From: Pseudomonadota bacterium
Lineage (GTDB): Bacteria > Pseudomonadota > Gammaproteobacteria > Burkholderiales > Thiobacillaceae
Assembly: GCA_021791235.1 (NCBI GenBank)
Contig: JAJYXA010000325.1
Span: 1-15,417 of the forward strand
Reading direction: 5' to 3'
Length of the DNA: 15,417 bases
A program made the position numbers and the translations under genes. The notes beneath the pieces are model-generated. The model had not been told where the DNA came from. It made no database searches and saw nothing but the letters and a program-made list of their open reading frames with translations. Shown piece by piece: positions 6,812 through 13,337 of the stretch; within the stretch, counting starts at the first letter, position 1, and each line of letters opens with the position of its first letter.

Positions 6812-7948
6812 TTAAATGGACTGCGTTTGATTCCGGCCAAACGCCTTGGACTTGTAAAGGGCCTGGTCTGCCCGGGTCAACAAGGCATCCAGAGAGTCAT
6901 CCTTGCCAAGCCATTCTGAAATCCCAATACTGACTGACCAGGCGATGGGTTGGCTTTTTCTCCCCGCTTCATGAAAGCGATTCGCGACAACCAGGGCCTG
7001 TTCAAGATTGGTGTCAGGGAGAATGGCCATGAATTCATCGCCCCCAAAACGCGTGAGCTGGTCCGATCCCCGGAGCGAGGCTTTGACCCTTTTCGAGAAG
7101 TCGACCAGAATTTTGTCGCCCTCGAGGTGGCCATGCGTGTCATTGATGTCCTTGAAGTTATCCAGATCGAACAGCATGATCGACAGCGTGTTGCCATGCC
7201 GTTTGGCATGGGCAATTTCCCGTTCGAGTTCTTCCATCGCCGCATTCTTGTTGAGGCATTGCGTCAAGCCATCATGGCGGCTGATGAATTCCAGGTCCTG
7301 CCGCAGCTTTTCAGACGCGAGCATGATGAAACTGACCGTCCCGAGCGGAATTGCGATGGAAGGTATCGCGAAATAGACAAGCTGCGGGAGCGACGCGTCA
7401 AAAATGCTTGTCGGTGGATCAAAGCCGAGGATCAGGGCACCCAGGCGTATGACTCTCGACCCGATCATGATCGCCAGCGAGAAGACCAGCACATGTCGAC
7501 CCATCGTTCGGGGTAATGCCCTCAGGACAAGAAAGAGCTGGTCCAGAATGGCGATAAGCGTGAACAGGACCATGGTTGCAACGCGCACCCGGATATCGGG
7601 CTGAACGTACGTGAACCAGACAAACAGGGCGACATACGAAAGCACGAACAGGAACAGCAGCTTTCGGTCGTATTTCGGAGGCGTGCCAGAAAACTTTCGG
7701 GTGCCGATATTCATCATCAGGAAGGCAACCAACAGCATCAGGTTGGCCAGGACAATGCTGAACAGGTCCGCGATATGGTCTCGGGCGATGAAGAGCGGGA
7801 AGCACAGCGCGATGACGAGCGCGGCCGCGCTCCATTCGCGCAGGCCCCGAATGCTTTTTGGGTAAGTCTGCGCAATGACCAGCAAAATTCCGCTCATGGC
7901 CATCGCCACGAGAAACGCAATACTCAGAATGATCAACGGCGGATTCAT
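6812..7948 (-). CDS. Membrane-bound diguanylate cyclase (GGDEF)
   Basis: The 378-residue protein has about seven membrane segments (about 4-26, 38-55, 62-82, 97-115, 121-143, 152-175, 190-212), a short linker (213-225) and a C-terminal GGDEF domain starting at DGLTQCLNKNA (226-236). The catalytic GGDEF is intact at 302-306, the metal/phosphate-binding DLDNF at 261-265 is present, and an inhibitory I-site RGSD (293-296) lies exactly five residues before GGDEF. It should make cyclic di-GMP from two GTP and be subject to product inhibition. The membrane part does not match a sensor family I can name with confidence and probably senses a membrane or periplasmic signal. The ATG at 7948 has no clear Shine-Dalgarno. 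The YqhA-family gene follows. Confidence 0.9.
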   Translation of the reverse strand: MNPPLIILSIAFLVAMAMSGILLVIAQTYPKSIRGLREWSAAALVIALCFPLFIARDHIADLFSIVLANLMLLVAFLMMNIGTRKFSGTPPKYDRKLLFLFVLSYVALFVWFTYVQPDIRVRVATMVLFTLIAILDQLFLVLRALPRTMGRHVLVFSLAIMIGSRVIRLGALILGFDPPTSIFDASLPQLVYFAIPSIAIPLGTVSFIMLASEKLRQDLEFISRHDGLTQCLNKNAAMEELEREIAHAKRHGNTLSIMLFDLDNFKDINDTHGHLEGDKILVDFSKRVKASLRGSDQLTRFGGDEFMAILPDTNLEQALVVANRFHEAGRKSQPIAWSVSIGISEWLGKDDSLDALLTRADQALYKSKAFGRNQTQSI

Positions 7949-8055
7949 ATGTGATGGTTGATGGGGGTCTGTTTGTTCGTTTGCCGGGCGAAGTCTAACG
8001 CAGCGTGCAATTCCGACCTATCAGGCTGCCGGAATGCCTGGTTTTAGTCGGTGTC

Positions 8056-8093
8056 TCCACGTTCCCGCACCCAGGAACTATGATGGGTAGTTC
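8056..8093 (+). promoter_or_regulatory. Candidate promoter with operator-like dyad over the -10
   Basis: TATGAT (8079-8084) matches the -10 consensus at 5 of 6 positions, and TCCACG (8056-8061) lies 17 bp upstream as a poor -35 (3 of 6). A perfect 6-bp inverted repeat, GAACTA (8075-8080) and TAGTTC (8088-8093) with a 7-base spacer, straddles the -10 and the predicted start near 8091. This is where a repressor would act, or the weak -35 may indicate activator dependence. It precedes the mini-ORF, 90-aa and NUDIX genes. Confidence 0.35.
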
Positions 8094-8117
8094 ACCTGTG
8101 CCTTGTGGAGGATATCC

Positions 8118-8174
8118 ATGAAAAAATCCTTGTTGCGGAAGGCACGCGTTCCTGCGCATGCAAGGGTCGACTGA
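8118..8174 (+). CDS. 18-codon basic mini-ORF (candidate leader peptide)
   Basis: ATG at 8118 follows a near-ideal ribosome-binding site (GTGGAGG ending 7 bases earlier), the strongest on this stretch. It encodes MKKSLLRKARVPAHARVD, then TGA. The peptide is strongly basic, with seven Lys/Arg in 18 residues. The stop is followed by one Ser codon and the ATG of the 90-aa gene in the same reading frame. It could be a translated leader that couples or attenuates the next gene, or the disabled N-terminus of a longer protein interrupted by a nonsense codon. It is too short for composition to prove that it is coding. Confidence 0.35.
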   Translation: MKKSLLRKARVPAHARVD

Positions 8175-8177
8175 AGC

Positions 8178-8450
8178 ATGGCAGACCCGAGCGAAGCCGA
8201 TCTGGCGCAGGCCAGGGCCGCCGTGGACACCCTCTTGGAAGGGTTGGGGCTTTCCGCCCACCTCTACGCCGTCGAACCCCGCGAGGGGAAGTGGGCCGTG
8301 ATCGTGGAATGCGCCACCGGGTCGGGCTGGCAACGCGTAGAGTTGCGGGCAGGCCCCGAACTCCTGGACGCGATCCACGGCGACGCGCAGGCCCGGGCAG
8401 GTCTGCGCGCCCAATGGCAGGCACATCTGGACGGCTGCAAGTACGACTGA
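8178..8450 (+). CDS. Hypothetical protein, 90 aa
   Basis: I do not recognise a family. The product is small, soluble and acidic to neutral. It has an N-terminal helix (3-24, with AQARAAVDTLLEGLGL), a central strand-rich part (27-58, KWAVIVEC and WQRVELRAGP) and a C-terminal helix (60-85). That is a plausible single alpha/beta domain. No membrane segment or signal peptide is seen; cysteines are at 45 and 87. AAGGG (8162-8166) lies 11 bases before the ATG, a little far for efficient initiation, so coupling to the mini-ORF just upstream is plausible. The NUDIX gene begins 37 bp after its stop on the same strand, so they are probably in one transcript. Confidence 0.65.
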   Translation: MADPSEADLAQARAAVDTLLEGLGLSAHLYAVEPREGKWAVIVECATGSGWQRVELRAGPELLDAIHGDAQARAGLRAQWQAHLDGCKYD

Positions 8451-8487
8451 CGCCGCGCCGCTGCACGCAGCGCCCCGTGATGGGCCC

Positions 8488-8931
8488 GTGACCGAATCTC
8501 AAGCGCCAGCAGACCTCCAGCCCCCTGCCTTCTCGGCAGGCGTGATCGTCGTCCGCCGCGAGAATAGCGGCTGGCGGCTGCTGGTGCTGCGGGCGTACCG
8601 CAATTGGGACTTTCCCAAGGGTGGGCTGGAGCCGGGCGAAGCACCGCTCGATGCGGCCATCCGCGAGACGGCGGAGGAGGCCGCGATCAGCAATCTCGCC
8701 TTTCGCTGGGGCGAGGGCTACTGCGAGACCGCCTCCTATGGCCGCGGCAAGGTGGCGCGCTACTTCCTGGCAGAAACCATGCAGGCGTCCATCACCCTGC
8801 CAATATCGCCGGAACTGGGGCGCCCCGAGCACGACGAATGGCGCTGGGTGAGCTTCGACGAGGCCGAGCGCCTGCTGCCGCCTCGGCTGCAGCCCATTCT
8901 GGCCTGGGCGAGAAAGCAGCTCGAGGCATGA
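8488..8931 (+). CDS. NUDIX hydrolase
   Basis: The 147-residue enzyme has the Nudix box (consensus GX5EX7REUXEEXGU) at residues 45-67: G45, E51, R59-E60 and E63-E64 are all present. The usual Gly at the penultimate position is Ala66 and the hydrophobic position 61 is Thr. WDFPKGGLEPGE (40-51) resembles diadenosine-polyphosphate hydrolases and RppH-like enzymes. It should hydrolyse a nucleoside diphosphate linked to another group with Mg2+; the substrate is not determined. GTG at 8488 is the only in-frame start before the domain, and no clear Shine-Dalgarno precedes it. The gene is convergent with the OmpA-domain gene, 9 bp away. Confidence 0.88.
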   Translation: MTESQAPADLQPPAFSAGVIVVRRENSGWRLLVLRAYRNWDFPKGGLEPGEAPLDAAIRETAEEAAISNLAFRWGEGYCETASYGRGKVARYFLAETMQASITLPISPELGRPEHDEWRWVSFDEAERLLPPRLQPILAWARKQLEA

Positions 8932-8940
8932 ATGGACGCG

Positions 8941-9555
8941 CTATTGCTTCAGCGGGACCAGTTCGACGCGACGGTTCTTGAACCGCCCCGCTGCCGTCCG
9001 GTTGTCGGCAACCGGCTGCGACTCGCCATAGCCCTTGGCCGTCAGGTTTTCTGCAGCGATGCCCTTGCTGATCAGGTAATCGCGTACGGCGTTGGCGCGG
9101 CGCAGGGACAAGCCCATATTGTAATTGTCGGTGCCGATGCTATCCGTGTGGCCCGCTACTTCCACCTTCACATCGCCCCATTCTTTCAGCGTGGCGACAT
9201 CCTGGTCGAGGTTGGTGACGTCTGCCTGGCGTATGAAGGATTTGTCGAAATCGAAATTCACGCCTTCCAGTGTCAGCGTCTTCGGCGCAGGGGCTGCAGC
9301 AGCAAGCGGTGCAGCAGCAGGCTCGGCCGCTGCAGCGGGTGGCGCAGGTTCAGCCGGCACTGGGCAAGGCACACCGAGTAGTTCCCTGCCCGGACAGCCG
9401 ATCGTCCTGTAAAGCTCATAGCCGATCGTTTTCCCGGTCGGGCTGGCAGCATTGGAAGGATCGTAAAAAACGCCTTCTGCCGCATGGGCAGCTACAACCC
9501 CGGTAGACATCAGGATCGCTCCGAGGGCGCTTCTAAGAAAAGGGGATGTACGCAT
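8941..9555 (-). CDS. Exported OmpA-domain (peptidoglycan-binding) protein
   Basis: The 204-residue precursor has a signal peptide, with a basic start (R2, R8), a hydrophobic core and a probable cleavage after AHA near residue 25. A short region with two cysteines (C54, C64) may form a disulfide. An Ala/Pro-rich linker (about 67-92) follows, then an OmpA C-terminal domain (about 93-204). The domain shows NFDFDK (100-105), AGHTDSIGT (134-142) with the diaminopimelate-contacting Asp, a NYNMGLSLRRA helix and the NRRVEL (194-199) Arg pair. No lipobox is present and there is no complete OmpA beta-barrel. It should tether the envelope to peptidoglycan. GAGGAG about 9 bases before the ATG is a good ribosome-binding site, and the leader contains a nested inverted repeat. 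Confidence 0.88.
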   Translation of the reverse strand: MRTSPFLRSALGAILMSTGVVAAHAAEGVFYDPSNAASPTGKTIGYELYRTIGCPGRELLGVPCPVPAEPAPPAAAAEPAAAPLAAAAPAPKTLTLEGVNFDFDKSFIRQADVTNLDQDVATLKEWGDVKVEVAGHTDSIGTDNYNMGLSLRRANAVRDYLISKGIAAENLTAKGYGESQPVADNRTAAGRFKNRRVELVPLKQ

Positions 9556-9583
9556 GATTAGACTCCTCTGAATGTGAGTTGCA

Positions 9584-9638
9584 GCAAAATTTGATGTGCA
9601 TCCTGAAACCAGACCTTTGTTCCATCAGGATGTTTTGC
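9584..9638 (-). promoter_or_regulatory. Nested inverted repeat in the OmpA-protein leader
   Basis: GCAAAA (9584-9589) pairs with TTTTGC (9633-9638), and inside it CATCCTGA (9599-9606) pairs with TCAGGATG (9625-9632). On the minus strand this is a 14-base continuous arm pairing with two blocks separated by a 9-base bulge, with an 18-base loop. It ends 28 bases before the start codon. It may control mRNA stability, translation or small-RNA binding, as is known for many outer-membrane protein leaders, or form a DNA operator. Confidence 0.4.
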
Positions 9639-9762
9639 TAACCCAACGATTTGAGGATAGGTCAAAAAATTGACTGATTCAGTACGCTAGCGAACATAGG
9701 GCGGCCTTTTCGTAATCAGGTTGGAAATCGCGCAGTCCGGCTGGAGAGGAACGGGATAGACA

Positions 9763-9786
9763 AATGGGGGCAATTCAGCCCCCATT
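9763..9786 (-). terminator. Strong hairpin, terminator of the methyltransferase/orphan operon
   Basis: A perfect 9-bp stem (AATGGGGGC at 9763-9771 with GCCCCCATT at 9778-9786) and 6-base loop lies 48 bp beyond the stop of the 139-aa gene. On the minus strand the stem runs into ATTTGTCT, a modest T-tract. A further small inverted repeat (GTCCG 9794-9798, CGGAC 9806-9810) lies between it and the gene. Confidence 0.65.
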
Positions 9787-9833
9787 CGTGTTTGTCCGTG
9801 ATAGGCGGACCGCGCGTGTCCACGCCCGCTGCG

Positions 9834-10253
9834 CTAGTCGGACGGCGGCTTGCGGCAGATCGGCCCGTCGATCGGATTCTCGACGCTTTGCGCAATCGCG
9901 GTGGCGATCTCGTGGACTTCCTCGGGCGTGAAATGCTCGAAAAGGCGGCGCGCGATCGGCGGGGGAATGCGCACGGTGCGGGTCGTGCCGTCCGTCAGCG
10001 TCACCGTGACGCCGGCAACGTGGTGGCTGACCAGTTCCGCATCCGACTCGGCGAGCAGCATCTGTTCGTCCATGATCGATTCGTACTCGGCCTCGATCGC
10101 ATCCTCCAGCGCGTCGTCAAGCTCGTCCGGCAGCGCGACCACATAGCCTGCGATCGCGTCCTTCCGCATCGTGCCGGCGATCCCGTGCGCCGCCGCGAAA
10201 CGCATGAAACGGTCACGCAGCGCCTCGTCGAAAAACATGTATTCGGAATCCAT
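9834..10253 (-). CDS. Conserved-looking hypothetical protein, 139 aa
   Basis: I cannot name the family. ATG at 10253 is preceded by AGAGGA about 9 bases upstream; upstream extension in this frame overlaps the methyltransferase gene and is Arg-rich shadow sequence. The product looks like a small acidic cytoplasmic protein. It has an N-terminal helix (DEALRDRFMRFAAAHGI), a LPDELDDALEDAIEAEYESIMDEQ helical stretch (about 42-65), a beta segment VTVTLTDGTTRTVRIPP (about 82-98) and a C-terminal helix ending SVENPIDGPICRKP. The DGTTRTVRI hairpin and the following helix look structured and conserved. It starts 14 bp after the methyltransferase stop, so the two genes form an operon closed by the hairpin at 9763-9786. 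Confidence 0.75.
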   Translation of the reverse strand: MDSEYMFFDEALRDRFMRFAAAHGIAGTMRKDAIAGYVVALPDELDDALEDAIEAEYESIMDEQMLLAESDAELVSHHVAGVTVTLTDGTTRTVRIPPPIARRLFEHFTPEEVHEIATAIAQSVENPIDGPICRKPPSD

Positions 10254-10267
10254 CGGTTCGTCCTCTT

Positions 10268-10918
10268 CTATGCGCCTGCGCGCCGTGCCGTCATCAGGAA
10301 CACCGGGTAGTCCCGTGTTCCGTTCTCGCGTTCCCTGGCGATGCTGAACACGGTCTGGAACTGGACACCGGCAAACCCCGCTTGTTCGGCGCGCCGGCCC
10401 AGGTCGGTCCGGTCGAAGCCATGGTGCACGTCGACCTCGATGCCGTGAAACGAGCCGTCTTCCGTGTCCAGGTCGGCGACGCACAGATAACCGCCAGGGT
10501 TCAGCAGGTCGTGGAAAATGCGCAGGATAAGGTCGGTATCCGGCACATGATGCAGCGTCATCGAGGTGGCGATCAGGTCGAAGCGCTGCGCCGGCGGCGG
10601 GTCGCTGAGCAGGTCCAGCTTCACCGGCGTCATGTTGCTTACCCCCTGCGTAGCGATCTTTTCAGCCACCACATCGAGCATGCCGCTCGAACTGTCCGCC
10701 AGCAGGATCGCGCCGAGTTCGTCCTTGAGCGGGAAGGACAGCAGGCCCGTGCCACAGCCGTAATCGAAGGCACTCATCTGTCGATTCAAGGGCACGGCCT
10801 TGCGGATGGCCTGCGCGATCTTCAGCCCGCGTTCCCGGAAGACCGGGTTTTCGTCCCACTGGCGGGCTCTGGCATCGAAGTGGGCGGCGTCGAGTTTGGT
10901 GGCTTGGGTGGTGCTCAT
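10268..10918 (-). CDS. Class I SAM-dependent methyltransferase
   Basis: The 216-residue protein has a UbiE/COQ5-like Rossmann methyltransferase domain. Motif I is FDYGCGTG (51-58), an acidic residue ends strand 2 (LLADSSSGML, 72-81), and the later motif FDLIATSMTLHHVPD precedes LLNPGGYL. The early segment FDARARQWDENPVFRERG is typical of small-molecule methyltransferases, but the substrate is not apparent. ATG at 10918 is preferred over TTG at 10981 because homology begins soon after it; neither has a strong ribosome-binding site. It is the first gene of a pair with the 139-aa orphan. Confidence 0.85.
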   Translation of the reverse strand: MSTTQATKLDAAHFDARARQWDENPVFRERGLKIAQAIRKAVPLNRQMSAFDYGCGTGLLSFPLKDELGAILLADSSSGMLDVVAEKIATQGVSNMTPVKLDLLSDPPPAQRFDLIATSMTLHHVPDTDLILRIFHDLLNPGGYLCVADLDTEDGSFHGIEVDVHHGFDRTDLGRRAEQAGFAGVQFQTVFSIARERENGTRDYPVFLMTARRAGA

Positions 10919-10927
10919 GGCGGTTCG

Positions 10928-10968
10928 AAAAAAGAAATGACTCACGGCTGCATCAATGAGTGAAGCCG
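10928..10968 (-). terminator. Weak candidate terminator after the DNA glycosylase gene
   Basis: On the minus strand, ACTCA (10961-10957) and TGAGT (10944-10940) can pair, and an overlapping alternative stem is CGGCT/AGCCG (10968-10964 with 10949-10945). They are followed by a T-rich tract (ATTTCTTTTTT, 10938-10928). Stems of only 5 bp make this tentative, and the tract also lies close to the methyltransferase start, so it may act as an attenuator. Confidence 0.25.
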
Positions 10969-10992
10969 CTCGAAAGCCCAAGTCTAGCTTTT

Positions 10993-11496
10993 TTAGGTTT
11001 GCAGCACAGCCGCCCAGCGCGTCAGTTTTTCTTCAAACGGCATGGCCGCATGGGCAGGGCTGGTCGAGGGCAGCGTTTCGGTGCGGATGGCGCGTACGGT
11101 GGCCGGCAAGCCGGGCAGCACGAGTCGCCGGTAGAGATCGGCAGCCTTGCCGCCGTTGAAGCAGATCAAGCCGACGCCCGGATGGGATTCGATGAAGGCG
11201 GCGAAGTCGTTCGGCACCACGCTCGAATGCACGATCGCGGTGTCGAGGCTGCCCGGCCGTTGCGCAGCGGCACAGACGTCCCACAGGGCGATCCCGTTCC
11301 GGACAAGGCGCTGCGCGCGTTCCTCGTAGGGCAATTCCGGGCCTGCGTCGAAAAGGCGGCCCATGATTTTCCAGAACGCATTGTGCGGCTGGGCATAGTA
11401 CTGCTGCCGCTGCAGCGAAACTTGTCCGGGCAGGCTGCCGAGGATCAGCACGCGCGCGTGCGCGTCGGCGATGGGCGGGAAGCCTTGGGCATGCAT
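10993..11496 (-). CDS. DNA-deoxyinosine (hypoxanthine-DNA) glycosylase, UDG superfamily
   Basis: The 167-residue protein resembles family-6 uracil-DNA-glycosylase-superfamily enzymes that excise hypoxanthine arising from adenine deamination. Motif 1 is GSLPGQVSLQRQQYYAQPHNAFW (20-42), with the conserved aromatic and Asn residues. The central GIALWDVCAAAQRPGSLD (about 68-85) and motif 2, STSPAHA (144-150), are also present. The ATG at 11496 is 3 bases after the TAG of rlmA, so it is probably translated by re-initiation. There is no signal peptide; it acts on DNA in the cytoplasm. Mug-type mismatch glycosylases are the alternative, but the SLPG and SPAHA motifs favour the hypoxanthine class. 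Confidence 0.85.
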   Translation of the reverse strand: MHAQGFPPIADAHARVLILGSLPGQVSLQRQQYYAQPHNAFWKIMGRLFDAGPELPYEERAQRLVRNGIALWDVCAAAQRPGSLDTAIVHSSVVPNDFAAFIESHPGVGLICFNGGKAADLYRRLVLPGLPATVRAIRTETLPSTSPAHAAMPFEEKLTRWAAVLQT

Positions 11497-11499
11497 GGG

Positions 11500-12345
11500 C
11501 TAAAGTGAACGGTCAAAACACGTCAGGCGCACCTCCACGCTGAGCGGCAGGGCTGTCAGCGCAGCGGCCGCCGCGCGGCCCTCGGCTTTGGCGCGGTGGA
11601 GGTGCGGCGTCATCGCCAGCAGGTCGGCTATCTGCTCGGCACTCGTGAGTTCAATCGAGAAGCGGAGCGTTTCCGTCGGCAGGCGGCTGAAGCCTGCCGG
11701 GGTTTGCATCTCGGCCGTGCGTTCCGGCTTCAGGCTGGGGTAGATGATTTCGCGCAGTTCGCGCAGATGGTCGGGGCCGGCATCGACCTGCACCAGTCGG
11801 CCGCCCGATTTCAGCACTCGCGCAAACTCGGGATACACGGGAAAGCCGAACAGGCACAGCACGCGATCGAGCGTGCCCGACAGCACCGGCAGCTTGGCGT
11901 TGCTGCCCACCACCCAGGTGATGCGCTTGTCCTGTTTCGCGGCCGACAACACGGCCCATTTGGAAATATCCAGCCCCAGCAGCGCTAGGGTTTGTTCATC
12001 CGGTACCGACGCGGCCAGCTGGCGCAGGTAGTACCCCTCGCCACACCCGGCATCGAGACAGCTGCTGCTTGCGCCGGCGGGCAGATCGGCCAGCACGGCC
12101 CGGCTGACCGCAGCGGCAATCGGCTGGTAAAAATCGGCCGTGAGAAAACGTCGCCGCGCCGCGACCATCTCCTTGCTGTCGCCCGGGTCGCGCGAGCGCT
12201 TGTGCTGCACCGGCAGCAGATTCGTATAGCCCTGGCTGGCGATGTCGAAATTGTGGCCGGACGCGCAGGTCCAGGCGGAGCCGGTGCAACGCAATGGGGT
12301 GCCGTCCAGCGGACAGGCGAGTGCCTGGAATGGGGTGATGCTCAT
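11500..12345 (-). CDS. rlmA: 23S rRNA (guanine-N1) methyltransferase RlmA
   Basis: The 281-residue enzyme has the RlmA(I) layout: an N-terminal zinc-ribbon-like region, then GYTNLLPVQHKRSRDPGDSKEM (39-60), which is highly characteristic, then a SAM-binding Rossmann domain with DAGCGEGYY (98-106) and LGLDISKWAV. It should methylate N1 of a guanine in helix 35 of 23S rRNA (G745 in E. coli). Potential zinc ligands are C11, C20, C27 and H31; the position that is Cys in the CPLC of the E. coli enzyme is Asp14 here (CPLD). The ATG at 12345 aligns with family starts but has a weak ribosome-binding site. A small CCGCA/TGCGG hairpin with a TTCG loop (12357-12370) lies 11 bp upstream. The DNA glycosylase gene follows at once. 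Confidence 0.9.
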   Translation of the reverse strand: MSITPFQALACPLDGTPLRCTGSAWTCASGHNFDIASQGYTNLLPVQHKRSRDPGDSKEMVAARRRFLTADFYQPIAAAVSRAVLADLPAGASSSCLDAGCGEGYYLRQLAASVPDEQTLALLGLDISKWAVLSAAKQDKRITWVVGSNAKLPVLSGTLDRVLCLFGFPVYPEFARVLKSGGRLVQVDAGPDHLRELREIIYPSLKPERTAEMQTPAGFSRLPTETLRFSIELTSAEQIADLLAMTPHLHRAKAEGRAAAAALTALPLSVEVRLTCFDRSL

Positions 12346-12492
12346 CGACTCGTTCGCCGCACGAATGCGGATTCAAAACACCCTATGGTAAACCGTCGTC
12401 TGCACATGCCCGGCGCTGCATCCCGGCCGTGGCATTCAGGTCGCCTTTTACCGGGGACAGCCAGGCGTATACATGCGCCCATACTGAATGCG

Positions 12493-13329
12493 TCATCCGA
12501 GCCCGGCTGCTCGCGCGATCAGGAACAAACCTGCTCCGACGATGACGACCCCGATGGCTCGCGCGATGCGCTCTCCGGCCGGTGCGAGACGTTCGACGGT
12601 GATGGCTGCCGTCACGACAGCCATCGCGCGCAGGTCCATGACCCCGATGACGAGAAAGGTCGCCGTCAGGCCGGCACAGCAGTAGCTACAGTGGAGGCCA
12701 AGGCGCAAGCCGTGTCGCCAGGCTGCGCCGGCGTCGGCCGGTAACGTACGGCCGCGCCCGGGTGCCTCCCGGCAGCAGGCAAGGTGATGTGCCTTCCAAG
12801 CGGTGAACTGGAGCGCGCCGGCAATCAGGACGACCACACCGACCGCGATCGGAACGGCACGCGCCAGCGCCGGCAGCTCCATCTCGACCGCCGCCAGCGC
12901 GACGCCCAGCGGAAAGGCAGCCATTCCGAGCGCGGTCCACACGAAGAAGTACCCCGCGCCCGCCAGCGCGGTCAGCCGGCCCAGGTGCGTCCCGTCTGTC
13001 CTGCCGACGGCCTGGCGATAGCGCCACAGCATCGGCACCAGGGATGGCAGCATCATGGCCACCATCATCACGACCCACATGCCGAGGAACGACGCCACGG
13101 CGCCGGGCCACGTCTGTCCGGGCATCCGCATCCACGCCATCGACATCGTCCAGCCGCCGGGCATCGGCATCCCGCCCATCGCCGACATCGACGTGCACCA
13201 GGCGATCGTCACCGCCGCGCTGGCGGCGAAGAGCAGCGCCGAGACGCCGAAGAAGGCTCGCTCCGAAGCCCGCCCGGAAACCCTGCGTCGCGAGATCTCC
13301 CGTCCCCCGGTTGCGCCAGCGATATCCAT
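12493..13329 (-). CDS. DUF2182 multi-pass membrane protein, predicted metal-binding
   Basis: The 278-residue protein has about six membrane segments. The DUF2182 signatures are FLGMWVVMMVAMMLPSLVPML (81-101), a Cys pair in LACC (183-186) and the GLHCSYCCAGL block (211-221). A Met-rich stretch between the first two membrane segments carries Met at 48, 51, 54, 56, 62, 64, 67 and 69. His181, His182 and His213 lie beside the cysteines. These residues suggest binding of a soft metal such as Cu(I); the family has no established reaction. The ATG at 13329 lies 8 bp after the DUF899 stop. The upstream frame to 13416 overlaps that gene and is rejected. The gene is last in a four-gene set. Confidence 0.82.
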   Translation of the reverse strand: MDIAGATGGREISRRRVSGRASERAFFGVSALLFAASAAVTIAWCTSMSAMGGMPMPGGWTMSMAWMRMPGQTWPGAVASFLGMWVVMMVAMMLPSLVPMLWRYRQAVGRTDGTHLGRLTALAGAGYFFVWTALGMAAFPLGVALAAVEMELPALARAVPIAVGVVVLIAGALQFTAWKAHHLACCREAPGRGRTLPADAGAAWRHGLRLGLHCSYCCAGLTATFLVIGVMDLRAMAVVTAAITVERLAPAGERIARAIGVVIVGAGLFLIARAAGLG

Positions 13330-13337
13330 GACGTGGC

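Noticed and set aside
8021..8046. CAGGC/GCCTG hairpin followed by GTTTTAG on the plus strand
   Set aside because: It looks like a terminator, but no plus-strand gene ends upstream of it; it lies between divergent genes, so chance or another role is more likely.
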